Assembly: GCA_900539605.1 (NCBI GenBank)
Contig: UQCS01000004.1
Span: 17,779-81,778 of the forward strand
Origin: an uncultured Azospirillum sp.
GTDB taxonomy: Bacteria > Pseudomonadota > Alphaproteobacteria > RF32 > CAG-239
Length of the DNA: 64,000 nt
Reading direction: 5' to 3'
Of the stretch, positions 7,812 through 17,583 are shown in pieces (within the stretch, counting starts at the first letter, position 1; each line of letters starts with the position of its first letter). Under the pieces are notes generated by a model. It saw only the letters and a list, made by a program, of their open reading frames with translations, was not told where the DNA came from and ran no database searches. The position numbers were made by a program, and so were the translations under genes.

Positions 7812-8162
7812 TTACTGTACCAAGCGGATGCTTTCAACTTCAATATCCGCCGGCGCCATCATATGAGTGTCGATTTCGCCGCGAATCTCAACCCGGTCGT
7901 TGGGAGTTGCCTTGACAGTTTGCATATCGTCATCGTCAATTTCAACCTTAATCGAGCCGGTCTCATCTTTGAAGATATATTCTTCGTTACCCAAAGAGCT
8001 AGCAATGTAACCTTCAAGAATAACTTCCGTATCATCGGGCAGATCCTTGACATCAGCAACCGTGAGCTTTTTGGCGCTCGGTGTATTACTGTTGTCGGCA
8101 GCCGCCGGCAAAGCCAAACCGGACAACAACAATGCTGCAAGCATCAATTTTACTTTGTTCAT
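7812..8162 (-). CDS. Periplasmic OB-fold stress protein (YgiW/YdeI, BOF family)
   Basis: A 116-residue exported protein. A signal peptide (MNKVKLMLAALLLSGLALP, cut near PAAA-DN) is followed by a single bacterial OB-fold domain: DLPDDTEVILEGYIASSLG, EEYIFKDETGSIKVEID and a final VEIRGEID strand. Family members in enterobacteria are linked to cationic peptide and peroxide stress; the ligand is unknown. The frame extends to 8210, but AAGGAGG sits ideally before the ATG at 8162. Monocistronic. Confidence 0.85.
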   Translation of the reverse strand: MNKVKLMLAALLLSGLALPAAADNSNTPSAKKLTVADVKDLPDDTEVILEGYIASSLGNEEYIFKDETGSIKVEIDDDDMQTVKATPNDRVEIRGEIDTHMMAPADIEVESIRLVQ

Positions 8163-8271
8163 GATAACCTCCTTGTAAATATTGTTTTCTCCCCTAAGAT
8201 AGGTTGTCAAATTGCAAAAACAACGGTTCTAAAACTTATAATCAAGGCCGCCGCAAGCCGGCAGCAAAAAC

Positions 8272-8322
8272 TTTAAAAAAGAAATCGGCTTTCCGTCATC
8301 AAGACGAAAAGCCATTTTTCTG
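8272..8322 (-). terminator. Terminator behind the 8338 gene
   Basis: On the minus strand GGCTTTTCGTC pairs with GACGGAAAGCC, followed by a T-rich tail. Confidence 0.6.
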
Positions 8323-8337
8323 TCAACCGTTAAGCGA

Positions 8338-8703
8338 TCACAACAGTGTTTCCTTAACGATTTCGGGACGCCACCAAGAACTCCGGTAGATGTCCGCGAG
8401 GTAGCTCTTGGATTTGGATACTCTCCAGCCGTTAGAGGCGGTGTATACAAACTCCTTTCCGTGACTTCTCCGAAAAGCCGGACAAACAGAACGTTCTACC
8501 GCCCCGCACGAAACTTCGGAAAAGATTCGACGTTGCGCCAGATCGATGTACTTGTCGGTTCCGGAAATAGAAACCCCGAGACGAAATTCAGTTCCGGACG
8601 GAGAAACTTCACGGATCACACACCACTTCAACTTCCTATGCTTGGGAATATTAAAATACCGCCGCAAGAAACAATAGGAGTTGAAGAATTTTCGTTTCTT
8701 CAT
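8338..8703 (-). CDS. Hypothetical basic protein (121 aa)
   Basis: Not recognised. The protein begins MKKRKFFNSYCFLRRYFNIP, is basic and aromatic-rich, and has no signal peptide or membrane span. The frame is open to 8772, but the upstream extension is AT-rich and lipid-like, which looks like leader rather than protein, so the start at 8703 was preferred. There is no Shine-Dalgarno site. A terminator-like hairpin follows. Its divergent neighbour is the large 8863 gene. Confidence 0.45.
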   Translation of the reverse strand: MKKRKFFNSYCFLRRYFNIPKHRKLKWCVIREVSPSGTEFRLGVSISGTDKYIDLAQRRIFSEVSCGAVERSVCPAFRRSHGKEFVYTASNGWRVSKSKSYLADIYRSSWWRPEIVKETLL

Positions 8704-8805
8704 AATTAAAAAAAAATTAATTAATTGTAGTTTTTCGCGTATTAGTATAAAGATAATTAGACAAAAAGTCAACCCTTTTAAAACGACAAAATTTTGGACA
8801 TTTTA

Positions 8806-8834
8806 TTGACATAAAAATTATAATATTATATGAT
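8806..8834 (+). promoter_or_regulatory. Promoter of the 8863 gene
   Basis: TTGACA at 8806-8811, exactly 17 nt, then TATGAT at 8829-8834, in a very AT-rich stretch. Confidence 0.7.
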
Positions 8835-8862
8835 ATCCTTAATAAATCTAATGGAGAAAAAA

Positions 8863-10473
8863 ATGGCAGCAAAAGAAAGTAAGAGACCTTCTATCGACAA
8901 AATCAATCTCGAAAACCGGATTTTGGCAGCCTTCTCACTGATGGAAATGTGCAAGATCGATGCCGAAAACATCAGTGCCGGCGACCTGACGGAATTATAT
9001 CAGAAAGTTGCTGATCTCAATAAACGCGCTTTTGAAGACGAAACCGTTCTTAACATTGTTGCCGAACACGAGCTGGACCAGATTAGCAACATCGAACAGC
9101 TGAAAGAAAAAATCCGCCGCAACCGGATTGTTTCGACTTATAAACAACTTGGCTTTTTTGCTTTGTGCAACGGATCAACGAAAGAACGAATCCCCGAAGC
9201 CCCTGAAATTCTTGCCACCATTATGCACAACATGGGGATCAAAAACGCCGACGCGCTCTCCGAAGCGATTGTTAACCGTCAGCTGGATGACGAAAGCGCC
9301 GACAAACTGTTTAAAGAGCTCAACGGACGCCAAAGTATTCTCAAAAAAATGCTGATCAGCGATTTCAAAACCTATCAGGATCAGAAAATTCGGAACGAGA
9401 CCATCGAACAAATCCGTCCCGATTTGGAAGAATATACTTTCCAAAAGAACCCTAGTGTGGAATATCCTTTCGAAATCCGCAAACAACAGAAAAATTTCCG
9501 CACCGCCGTACGCAAAAATTTCAACGAAGAAACTAAACCGGATTTTCTTAAGTTTTACGGCGCTATGATGACCGAAGGGAAAAACGCGGCTATGGGAAGT
9601 TCAATCGGCAGCACCTATTCCACCTTTTGCCAAATGATCCAGGCCGACGTCGGCAAAGAAGCCGCCGGCGCCGAAATTGACCGCGCCCTCGGGCTCTCGG
9701 CCGAAGATGCCGCACGGCCTGACATTGAAGCCAAACGAAAAGCCGCTTATAAAGAAAAATGCCTCGAACTGTATTTCAAAACTGTCGCCGGCATCTTGTC
9801 GCAAAAATACGAATACAACTGCAAACACAATATCGGCGGCAGTTGGGATATGTATCTGAGAAATATTAACGACAATTATATCCGCAGCCTCAATAACGGT
9901 ATCAACGACATCGGCTCGCTGGCTTTTCAGGATGCCGACTACAGCAAACAATTTATCAGCAAAGCCGAAGAATATAAAATGAACCGCGACATGCGCGACG
10001 AGACTGCCGAACAGCAGATCATTTCCGTTCACCACAAATTTCCGATCGGCGCCACATATGATATACATGACAGGCTGTGTCCGCCGGCATCTGACGAAGA
10101 AAAAATAGAGAATTGTTGTCGGTTAGTTAATGTTCGTAGCAACAAAGTTTTTGTAATCGGGCAAGAAAAACACCAGTCGATGGAACCGCGGGGCACTATG
10201 AAATTCGGTGCCAACCCCGATGCAACCCTATTTGCCACCCGCATCAACTGCCAAGGCCTAAAAGCTGTTATGCGTAGCCTGCCGCCCTATATGCAGGAAG
10301 GTATTGCCAAATACGTTAAAATGGGCGAAAGCGAAAAGACCAAAGACATTGCCGTTGCTATGCGTTTTTCCGAACCCAAGGAAATTGCTGCCTTGCGCGA
10401 AAGCCTCAGAAACGAAGACTCTCACGTCAGCACCATCCAAAAGTTTACCCGTTATTATAACGATGGTAAGTAA
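8863..10473 (+). CDS. Large hypothetical protein with HNH-like C-terminal residues (536 aa)
   Basis: I do not recognise the family. The first ~380 residues are predicted mostly helical and charged, with no signal peptide or membrane segment. Near residue 390 the sequence turns into VHHKFPIG, followed by NVRSNKVFV (Asn ~423) and EKHQSMEPRG (His ~437). A double His, a central Asn and a late His in this spacing recall HNH/beta-beta-alpha-metal nucleases seen in toxins and defence proteins. That is a pattern match only. The start at 8863 has GGAG upstream; the earlier ATG at 8830 lies inside the -10 box. It is monocistronic with its own terminator. Confidence 0.7.
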   Translation: MAAKESKRPSIDKINLENRILAAFSLMEMCKIDAENISAGDLTELYQKVADLNKRAFEDETVLNIVAEHELDQISNIEQLKEKIRRNRIVSTYKQLGFFALCNGSTKERIPEAPEILATIMHNMGIKNADALSEAIVNRQLDDESADKLFKELNGRQSILKKMLISDFKTYQDQKIRNETIEQIRPDLEEYTFQKNPSVEYPFEIRKQQKNFRTAVRKNFNEETKPDFLKFYGAMMTEGKNAAMGSSIGSTYSTFCQMIQADVGKEAAGAEIDRALGLSAEDAARPDIEAKRKAAYKEKCLELYFKTVAGILSQKYEYNCKHNIGGSWDMYLRNINDNYIRSLNNGINDIGSLAFQDADYSKQFISKAEEYKMNRDMRDETAEQQIISVHHKFPIGATYDIHDRLCPPASDEEKIENCCRLVNVRSNKVFVIGQEKHQSMEPRGTMKFGANPDATLFATRINCQGLKAVMRSLPPYMQEGIAKYVKMGESEKTKDIAVAMRFSEPKEIAALRESLRNEDSHVSTIQKFTRYYNDGK

Positions 10474-10488
10474 AATTTTATGTTGTAT

Positions 10489-10522
10489 GATCCTGTCCGC
10501 CCCGGCGGCAGGATCTTTTTTT
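10489..10522 (+). terminator. Terminator of the 8863 gene
   Basis: GATCCTG / CAGGATC stem with an inner CCGCC/GGCGG, then T7. Confidence 0.9.
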
Positions 10523-10529
10523 ATCAGGA

Positions 10530-10892
10530 CACCTGCTATAGAACTTCAACCATCGCACTTACATCGGCATTTTGACCGTTTGCAGCAGCAATACGTCTGT
10601 CCGGACCTCGGCAGCATTTACGGCGCCGGTTATACCGATAAACCGGATTATAGCTGCCTGCAAAGCGTATATTACCAATCTCGGCAAATGTACTCAACGT
10701 GACGCATCCCCGGTCTCAAACACCGTTTTTAAACAATATCTGACTTTGCCTGAACAGGAAATTGACCAAATCCGTCCGTGAACAATCATCACGTTTGGCA
10801 ATCAATTGTTTCTGAAACAGCCTGTTTGTGTTTCACAACAGCGCCGTACCGTGATTGAAGATATCCGCTCCGTCATTGAAAAAAAGCGTTGA
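10530..10892 (+). pseudogene. Possible decayed gene
   Basis: The 500 nt between the terminators at 10522 and 11024 hold no intact gene. In one frame, coding-like sequence runs from about 10540 through VIPINRIIAACKAYITNLG to a TGA at 10779. It continues in the same frame (FGNQLFLKQPVCVSQQRR) to a TGA at 10890. There is no good start codon or ribosome site. I read this as the remnant of a small, perhaps exported, protein. It may also be plain non-coding sequence. Confidence 0.25.
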
Positions 10893-11023
10893 AATTTCTC
10901 AACATGAAAACAACTTTTGCCACTGCCGACACTTCACTTATGTTTCCGTCAGGCGAACGGTTTTGCCCATACCGTATGCTGCGCTTCCAAAAACTCCTGA
11001 CTGATCGGAAACTTTCGTTTTAT

Positions 11024-11056
11024 AAAAAAAGAGGGATGCAATTGCACCCCTCCTCT
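11024..11056 (-). terminator. Terminator of the 11075 gene
   Basis: On the minus strand GAGGGG and CCCTC flank the palindrome TGCAATTGCA, followed by T7. Confidence 0.8.
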
Positions 11057-11074
11057 TAAAAAGTTAGTAAAAAA

Positions 11075-11560
11075 TTACTTTATTTCCTGCCATCCGGCAA
11101 TTTCAGACGCTGTCAGAACGGCTTTTTTGAAGTCGTCCTTTTTCAGCACCAGTTTGGATTCTCCCTTGGAGATGGTAACCAAGTCGTTCGATTCGCCGAC
11201 CGTATAACCGGCTGCGATGAACTTATCGGCCACTTCAGATGCCCAGCCGTTGAAGAAAGACAGAATCGTCATGTCTTTCCCGTTGGCGATACGAATTTTG
11301 ATACACTGGGCATTTTCCTCGGGGTCGAAGGTCGAAACGACGGTGATGAAACCGGTCATTTTACCTGCGGTATCCGACTGCACCAATGCATAACCGTTTG
11401 CTTCACCGCATGCCATCTTGTAAAAGGCTGGCATTTCAACAGCAACCGCACGGGAAGTGAAATTGCTGATGATAACGGTGTTTGTTTCCTGAGCGTTTGC
11501 TGCGAAAGAAACCAGTGCCATAATAGCAACGAAAATAGAAGCGATCTTTTTCATATTCAT
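11075..11560 (-). CDS. Hypothetical secreted protein (161 aa)
   Basis: Unrecognised exported protein. The start at 11560 gives MNMKKIASIFVAIMALVSF with signal peptidase cleavage near AANA-QETN; the longer frame to 11641 crosses the promoter and is unlikely. The mature part of about 140 residues has mixed alpha/beta character, with two cysteines that could pair. No lipobox is present. The leader lacks a Shine-Dalgarno site and carries TTAATTATTAAAATT, like other orphan genes in this window. Monocistronic with its own promoter and terminator. Confidence 0.7.
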   Translation of the reverse strand: MNMKKIASIFVAIMALVSFAANAQETNTVIISNFTSRAVAVEMPAFYKMACGEANGYALVQSDTAGKMTGFITVVSTFDPEENAQCIKIRIANGKDMTILSFFNGWASEVADKFIAAGYTVGESNDLVTISKGESKLVLKKDDFKKAVLTASEIAGWQEIK

Positions 11561-11600
11561 TATAATTTTAATAATTAACAATCTAGTTATTTGTATTTTA

Positions 11601-11629
11601 TTTATAACCCATCCGCCTGAATTTGTCAA
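11601..11629 (-). promoter_or_regulatory. Promoter of the 11075-11560 gene
   Basis: Minus strand TTGACA, 17-nt spacer, TATAAA; close to consensus. Confidence 0.7.
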
Positions 11630-11745
11630 TAAATTTGTCAAAAATATTCAACTGACATTATTTTTGTTTCGGGCGTTCCTGTCCGTTCTTCATCAACAAA
11701 CTTTTTACACCCAAATGCCCACTCGCGCCGGGATTTTCGGGATAC

Positions 11746-11779
11746 AAAAAAAACAGGGAACCAAAGTCCCCTGTTTTCA
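11746..11779 (-). terminator. Terminator of the DsbA-like gene
   Basis: Minus strand AAAACAGGG / CCCTGTTTT stem followed by a T8 run. Confidence 0.9.
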
Positions 11780-11794
11780 ACCATCAAAGAAAAA

Positions 11795-12559
11795 TTATTT
11801 TTTCAATTCGTCGATGCTGTTTTGAATAACATTACCGTCGATGGTTTGCAGCATTTCACCATTCAAAATCATGGTCGGAACGCCGTTAACCTGAATTTTT
11901 CCGGCTAATTCATTGTTAGCAGCCATCATATCGCGGATCTTGTCGCTATTGAGATCAGCTTTCAGTTGTTCAACATTCAAACCGATCTTGCCGGCAATAT
12001 TCATGATGCCTTCTTCGGTCAACGGTCCTTCGATGGTAAACAAAGCATTGTGCAATTCAACAAATTTGCCCTGTTCGTTGGCAGCCAAAACGGCTCTGGC
12101 AGCATAATCGGAAGCTTCCGACAGGAAGGCCAGCGGTTTGAAGACAAATTTAACATTCGGATTGTTGGCAATAACCTTGTTCAGTTCCGGGAACAACCGG
12201 TGGCAGTAACCACAGGCATAATCAAAGAACTCAACCAAAACGATATCGGCATCTTTGTTACCGACAAACGGAGAATTCGGATCTTCGTTCAAGTCCTTCA
12301 GGTTTTCCTGAATTGCCTTACGGGCTTCGGCCATTGCTTCTTCCTGCATTTTCTGCTGATATCTCTGCATGGCGTTAAAAATGATTTCCGGTTTTTCGTT
12401 CAGAATTTCTTCAACGTTAACCGCGGCAACGGCAGTCGATGCCGATGCCGGAGCCTGACCTTCCGCATCAACGGATTTGGCGCAGGGGTAATAAACCTTA
12501 ACCAAAGCGGCTACCGAAAACACCAAAGCCACGAGCGATATAAAGAGTGATTTTTTCAT
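11795..12559 (-). CDS. DsbA-family thiol:disulfide oxidoreductase (Com1-like)
   Basis: A 254-residue periplasmic thioredoxin-fold protein. It begins with an N-terminal signal or anchor (residues 3-22) and continues with an Ala-rich linker and a helical stretch. The DsbA-like domain carries the redox motif CGYC at 116-119 and the cis-proline loop NGVPTMIL near the end. The order linker, helical region, CGYC domain matches Com1/BdbD-like proteins of alphaproteobacteria, which form or isomerise disulfides in exported proteins. Monocistronic. A second DsbA-like gene lies at 41369-42094. Confidence 0.88.
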   Translation of the reverse strand: MKKSLFISLVALVFSVAALVKVYYPCAKSVDAEGQAPASASTAVAAVNVEEILNEKPEIIFNAMQRYQQKMQEEAMAEARKAIQENLKDLNEDPNSPFVGNKDADIVLVEFFDYACGYCHRLFPELNKVIANNPNVKFVFKPLAFLSEASDYAARAVLAANEQGKFVELHNALFTIEGPLTEEGIMNIAGKIGLNVEQLKADLNSDKIRDMMAANNELAGKIQVNGVPTMILNGEMLQTIDGNVIQNSIDELKK

Positions 12560-12724
12560 AATCTATTTTCCTCAAAATTGTGATGTTATATAACAAATCA
12601 GCTATAATCTAACCAATAACGATTATATTTACAAGAACAAAAAATTTTTTGTTGTAAAAATCCAGCCTTTTTTAACTTTTAGCCCTTATAATCTCTCTGC
12701 AACAACAGTTATGGAGAAGCCGCA

Positions 12725-13384
12725 ATGATGCACCTCAAATTTCCGGTCGTTTCCCGCACCCGGGCCTTGGAAAACAAAATTGACTCTTTTCACGACAAAA
12801 TGATCGAAGCTGCTGCCGTTTTCCGCAAATCAATCCAGATTTTTCTGTATGCCGAAAACAGCAACGAATACAAAGCCGTCAACCGCCAGATCAAAGTCAT
12901 CGAACACGAGGCTGACAAACTGCGCCGCGATATTGAAAACGACCTCTATTCCGAAAATCTGCTTCCCAACCTGCAGGCCGATATTCTGCAGTTGGTCGAA
13001 AGTCTCGACAAGATCAACAACCAGTTTGACGACGTCATTTACAAGTTTTATATTGAACAACCGGAGATTCCGCAAAAATTTCATCGCAAACTGATCGATC
13101 TCTGTCATCAGGTCGCCGACTGTGCCGAAAACATGGCGATTGCCTCCCGGGCTTTTTTCAAAGATCTGAGCACGGTGCGCGACTACTCTCATAAAGTATA
13201 TATTATGGAACAGGAGTCCGATTCCACCTATAACGACCTCAAAAAAGCCATTTTTGCTTCCGATATGGAACTCGCCAACAAACTGCAGCTGGACCTGCTG
13301 ATCACCGAAGTGGCCGATATTGCAGATATTGCCGAAGATTGCGCCGACGAACTGTTAATCTTTACCTTAAAGAGAGACATTTAA
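12725..13384 (+). CDS. PhoU-like DUF47 phosphate transport regulator
   Basis: A 219-residue all-helical protein of the DUF47 (TIGR00153) family, relatives of PhoU that partner low-affinity Pit phosphate permeases. The sequence shows regularly spaced acidic helices, including HEADKLRRDIENDLY and a late VADIADIAEDCADEL, which are metal-binding-type PhoU repeats. Its stop codon overlaps the start of the pit gene (TAATG), so the two are translationally coupled. It probably controls the permease directly. GGAG lies before the ATG. Confidence 0.9.
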   Translation: MMHLKFPVVSRTRALENKIDSFHDKMIEAAAVFRKSIQIFLYAENSNEYKAVNRQIKVIEHEADKLRRDIENDLYSENLLPNLQADILQLVESLDKINNQFDDVIYKFYIEQPEIPQKFHRKLIDLCHQVADCAENMAIASRAFFKDLSTVRDYSHKVYIMEQESDSTYNDLKKAIFASDMELANKLQLDLLITEVADIADIAEDCADELLIFTLKRDI

Positions 13385-14433
13385 TGCTGAGTTTCTGGAT
13401 ATTTTTAAGCAGCGGGCTGTTCCTCGGCTGGTCTTTAGGCGCCAACGACGGTTCCAACATTTTCGGCACCGCCGTCGGTACACGGATGGTAAAATTTCGC
13501 ACCGCCGCCGTCATATCATCGCTGTTTGTCATTTTGGGCGCGGTCACGGCCGGCGGCGGCACCACCGACACCCTCAACGAACTCGGAAGCGTCAACGCGC
13601 CGGCAGGTGCGTTTATGGTCGGCTTGGCCGCCGCTTTATCCGTCTATTGGATGAACAAAAGCAAAATTTCGGTTTCGACTTCTCAGGCAATTGTCGGCGC
13701 CATTATCGGCTGGAACCTGTACAGCGGCAAACCGACCGATTTCGGTATACTTTCCACGATCGTCGGAACCTGGATTTTTTGCCCGATTCTTTCCGGTTTT
13801 CTGGCTGTCTTGATCTATCAGTCAACTCGTTTTGTCATTCGCCGAGCCGCAATCCCGTTGCTAAGACTTGATCATTATACCCGCATCGGCCTGATTATTG
13901 CCGGTGCTTTCGGGGCCTATGCCCTGGGTGCCAACAACATTGCCAACGTCATGGGAATCTTCACCGCATCCAACCCCCTGCACAGCCTCAACTTTCCGGG
14001 CGGATTTTCGCTCAGTGCGACTCAAGTATTGTTTTTGCTCGGCGCAATAGCCATTGCGACCGGTATCTTTACTTATTCGGGACAAATCATGCAAACGGTT
14101 GGCCGTAACATCTTTATGATGAGCCCGCTGGCGGCATGGGTGATCGTAGTTGCTCAGTCAATGGTTTTGTTTTTGTTCGCTTCGGCCGGCTTCAACAACT
14201 TTCTGCTGGCGCATCATCTGCCAGCGCTGCCGCTGGTACCGGTTTCCAGCTCACAAGCCGTTATCGGCGCCGTCATCGGCATCGGGCTGTTAAAAGGGGG
14301 ACACGGCATCAATTGGAATATCATCCGCCGAATTTTTATCGGATGGATAACAACGCCGATCATTGCCGCCGCCCTGTGTTTTGTATCCTTGTTTTTTCTC
14401 GAAAACGTCTTTAACCTGACGGTTTACAATTAA
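13384..14433 (+). CDS. pit: Low-affinity inorganic phosphate permease (PiT family)
   Basis: A 349-residue inner-membrane transporter that moves metal-phosphate or phosphate driven by an ion gradient. Two inverted repeats each carry the PiT signature: GANDGSNIFGTAVG near the N-terminus and GANNIANVMGIF in the second half. The matching SVSTSQAIVGAIIGW and PVSSSQAVIGAVIGIG motifs are also present. About ten hydrophobic segments are visible. The start is the ATG overlapping the DUF47 stop; the earlier in-frame codon at 13339 lies inside that gene. Confidence 0.93.
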   Translation: MLSFWIFLSSGLFLGWSLGANDGSNIFGTAVGTRMVKFRTAAVISSLFVILGAVTAGGGTTDTLNELGSVNAPAGAFMVGLAAALSVYWMNKSKISVSTSQAIVGAIIGWNLYSGKPTDFGILSTIVGTWIFCPILSGFLAVLIYQSTRFVIRRAAIPLLRLDHYTRIGLIIAGAFGAYALGANNIANVMGIFTASNPLHSLNFPGGFSLSATQVLFLLGAIAIATGIFTYSGQIMQTVGRNIFMMSPLAAWVIVVAQSMVLFLFASAGFNNFLLAHHLPALPLVPVSSSQAVIGAVIGIGLLKGGHGINWNIIRRIFIGWITTPIIAAALCFVSLFFLENVFNLTVYN

Positions 14434-14468
14434 TTTGGCCGATAACCCGGCTCGCGGCCGCCTACCGA

Positions 14469-14909
14469 TTATTCACGATGATACGGATGATGGTTGATGA
14501 TCGTCTGTATCCGATAAATCTGCTCGGCCAGCACTGCCCGCATCAACATATGCGGCAGTGTCAGTTTACCGAAAGACAACAACAAATCCGCCCGTTCGCG
14601 CGTCGACGGCAAATGGCCATCGGCACCGCCGATCAAAAAGCAAATTTCCGAACAACCGTTTAACATCCATTTTTCAATCCGCGCCGCCAGTTCGGTCGAT
14701 TTCATATTGTCGCCCCGTTCGTCAAGAACAATCACTTTTGCGCCCGCGGGAACAGATGCCGTCAGAAAACGTGCTTCTTCATCCGGCGTGGCATTATCCT
14801 GCTCTTTTATCACCACATCCCATCCCGAGCGTTTGACATATTCGTCAATCAACTGCTTTTCCGGCGAATTTCGTTTGCATTTTCCGATTGCGATAATTGT
14901 AGCTTTCAT
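14469..14909 (-). CDS. rlmH: 23S rRNA pseudouridine-1915 N3-methyltransferase
   Basis: SPOUT methyltransferase that methylates pseudouridine 1915 in helix 69 of 23S rRNA on assembled ribosomes. Recognised from MKATIIAIGK at the start, the VIVLDERGDNMKSTELA block, the knotted SAM site CFLIGGADGHL and the C-terminal LAEQIYRIQTIINHHPYHRE tail, which is nearly invariant in the family. The start at 14909 has GGAGAAGAAG just upstream, so the longer frame to 14948 is rejected. It lies near rsfS and obgE as usual, but an opposite-strand orphan gene separates it from rsfS. Confidence 0.97.
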   Translation of the reverse strand: MKATIIAIGKCKRNSPEKQLIDEYVKRSGWDVVIKEQDNATPDEEARFLTASVPAGAKVIVLDERGDNMKSTELAARIEKWMLNGCSEICFLIGGADGHLPSTRERADLLLSFGKLTLPHMLMRAVLAEQIYRIQTIINHHPYHRE

Positions 14910-14999
14910 CTTCTTCTCCGTTGTATCCGACAAATATCGTAATAGCATTTTCAGACGCCGAAGCCAACCCCAAATATAAGGTTTTGCCGTTCTTTCCTA

Positions 15000-15028
15000 T
15001 TGACATTTTGTCTAAAAAAATATATTTT
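15000..15028 (+). promoter_or_regulatory. Promoter of the 15064 gene
   Basis: TTGACA at 15000-15005, 17-nt spacer, TATTTT at 15023-15028. Confidence 0.6.
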
Positions 15029-15063
15029 TTTCATAAAAATATTATTGTTAAAATTAAAAGCTT

Positions 15064-15621
15064 ATGAACTTTTTTAAAAAACTTTTCCACTGCAACCGTG
15101 ATTCCGCTTCTGGTAATGACATCTTGTTTTCGCCCGAAGATTCCCGATTTCAATCACTCATCAGTCTGCCGGCGCCGATTATACATCCCGGCGACATGAT
15201 GGAAGAATTGGGAATTGCCATGTGCCTGCGCCGGCAAACGGCTGTTTCCTTCGGCTCCAAGGATATCAAAGCCTATGAAGTGCGCCTGCCGGGTAACAAT
15301 AAGCACCTCTGCTTTTTCCTCGGACTGCTCGAAAACAACAGCTATTACGGAAACATCCCCGGTACCACCTGCATCTGCACTTGCAAACAAAGCGACTATG
15401 TTTTCAAAGAAAGCAAAAGTTTCCTGATGCCGATGCAAATTCACAAAGACCGGGTTTATATGCTGGAATGCAGTTACGACTGTAACGCCTTTCGCGTAGA
15501 GGCCGATTGTCTTTACAAAGTTTATCGCAAAGACGGGCGCCGCGAAGCCGTTATCCGGTTTGAAGGTGATGACCGCCGCCTCAACAGGGCATTGCCGATC
15601 ATCAAAGACTCTCTTTGTTGA
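15064..15621 (+). CDS. Hypothetical cysteine-rich protein (185 aa)
   Basis: Unrecognised. A soluble protein without signal peptide and with an unusual number of cysteines, including CICTC around residue 100 and others spread through the chain, which might bind metal. Mixed alpha/beta composition. It sits on the plus strand between rlmH and rsfS, a place normally occupied by nothing or by nadD, so it looks like an inserted orphan gene. The leader is AT-rich and has no Shine-Dalgarno site. Its own promoter and terminator are visible. Confidence 0.6.
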   Translation: MNFFKKLFHCNRDSASGNDILFSPEDSRFQSLISLPAPIIHPGDMMEELGIAMCLRRQTAVSFGSKDIKAYEVRLPGNNKHLCFFLGLLENNSYYGNIPGTTCICTCKQSDYVFKESKSFLMPMQIHKDRVYMLECSYDCNAFRVEADCLYKVYRKDGRREAVIRFEGDDRRLNRALPIIKDSLC

Positions 15622-15636
15622 AAACAGCACACAAAT

Positions 15637-15668
15637 CAAAAAAAAGACTCCCTAGAGTCTTTTTTTTA
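15637..15668 (+). terminator. Bidirectional terminator
   Basis: AAAGACTC / GAGTCTTT stem with a CCTA loop, As before and T8 after. It serves the 15064 gene and could also stop minus-strand transcription. Confidence 0.85.
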
Positions 15669-15805
15669 TGGTTCAATCATTATCGCTCTCAAATGCAGAC
15701 AACATCAGGCTTACATAACCCTCACATCATTCGCGACATCCCGCATTAATTAGCAGGCATTTATCTAAAAAGCGGCATTTTGAATGCCGCTTTTCAAACA
15801 CACGT

Positions 15806-16165
15806 TTATTCCTTGCGCAGGTTGGCCACCGAAGTCCACATTTTTTCCAAATTGTAAAAATCGCGTACTTCGGGACGGAAAATATGCACAATAACATCGT
15901 AAGCATCAATCAGAACCCAGTCGCCGCGGGTCTCGCCTTCGCTTACCGACTTATATCCCGCCGCCTTCAGATTCTCCTGAACCCGCTGAGCCAAGGAAAT
16001 GACATGACGGTCCGAAGTTCCCGACGCCACCACCATTTCGTTGGCAATCGACGTCTTGCCGCGTAAATCAATCACTACCATATCCTCGGCCTTGCCGTCT
16101 TCCAAACTGGCGGTAACGATATCCAACACCTGATTTTCTTCCTGTTTTTCTTTCTTATTTAACAA
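15806..16165 (-). CDS. rsfS: Ribosomal silencing factor RsfS (Iojap/YbeB family)
   Basis: Binds ribosomal protein L14 and blocks subunit joining when nutrients run out. The family core is clear: KAEDMVVIDLRGKTSIANEM, VASGTSDRHVISLA and the end block GDWVLIDAYDVIVHIF. An in-frame GTG lies at 16174, but it abuts the AAGGAG sequence. The TTG at 16165 has that site 8 nt upstream and is the better start (119 aa). It follows obgE on the same strand with a gap of under 20 nt, so the two are co-transcribed. nadD, often between them, is absent here. Confidence 0.93.
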   Translation of the reverse strand: MLNKKEKQEENQVLDIVTASLEDGKAEDMVVIDLRGKTSIANEMVVASGTSDRHVISLAQRVQENLKAAGYKSVSEGETRGDWVLIDAYDVIVHIFRPEVRDFYNLEKMWTSVANLRKE

Positions 16166-16182
16166 AATTCTCACTCCTTATT

Positions 16183-17250
<1,068 letters not shown>

Positions 17251-17304
17251 TTAAAAAAAACGGAGGGGATCGTTCAACCCCCTCCGCCGTGACCTTTCGA
17301 CAAG

Positions 17305-17556
17305 TTATTCGGTAACTACGGAAACAACCGTTTTGTCACCCGATTTCTTGAAAGATACTTTACCTTCGGCAGTGGCAAAAATGGTGTGGTCTTTACCCAG
17401 ACCGACGTTTTCACCGGGATGATACTTGGTACCGCGCTGACGAATGATGATGTTGCCGGCAATGACGGCCTGTCCACCCGATTTTTTCAAACCCAAACGA
17501 CGTCCTTCGGTATCGCGTCCGTTAGAAGTACTGCCACCTGATTTCTTATGTGCCAT
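17305..17556 (-). CDS. rpmA: 50S ribosomal protein L27
   Basis: 83-residue protein whose N-terminus reaches toward the peptidyl-transferase centre. The sequence begins [20 protein letters not shown], a textbook L27 start without the N-terminal extension found in Firmicutes, and continues with [17 protein letters not shown] signatures. AGGAG precedes the ATG. It sits between rplU and obgE. Confidence 0.98.
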   Translation of the reverse strand: MAHKKSGGSTSNGRDTEGRRLGLKKSGGQAVIAGNIIIRQRGTKYHPGENVGLGKDHTIFATAEGKVSFKKSGDKTVVSVVTE

Positions 17557-17583
17557 AACTAAATCTCCTGAAAAACCTATTGC

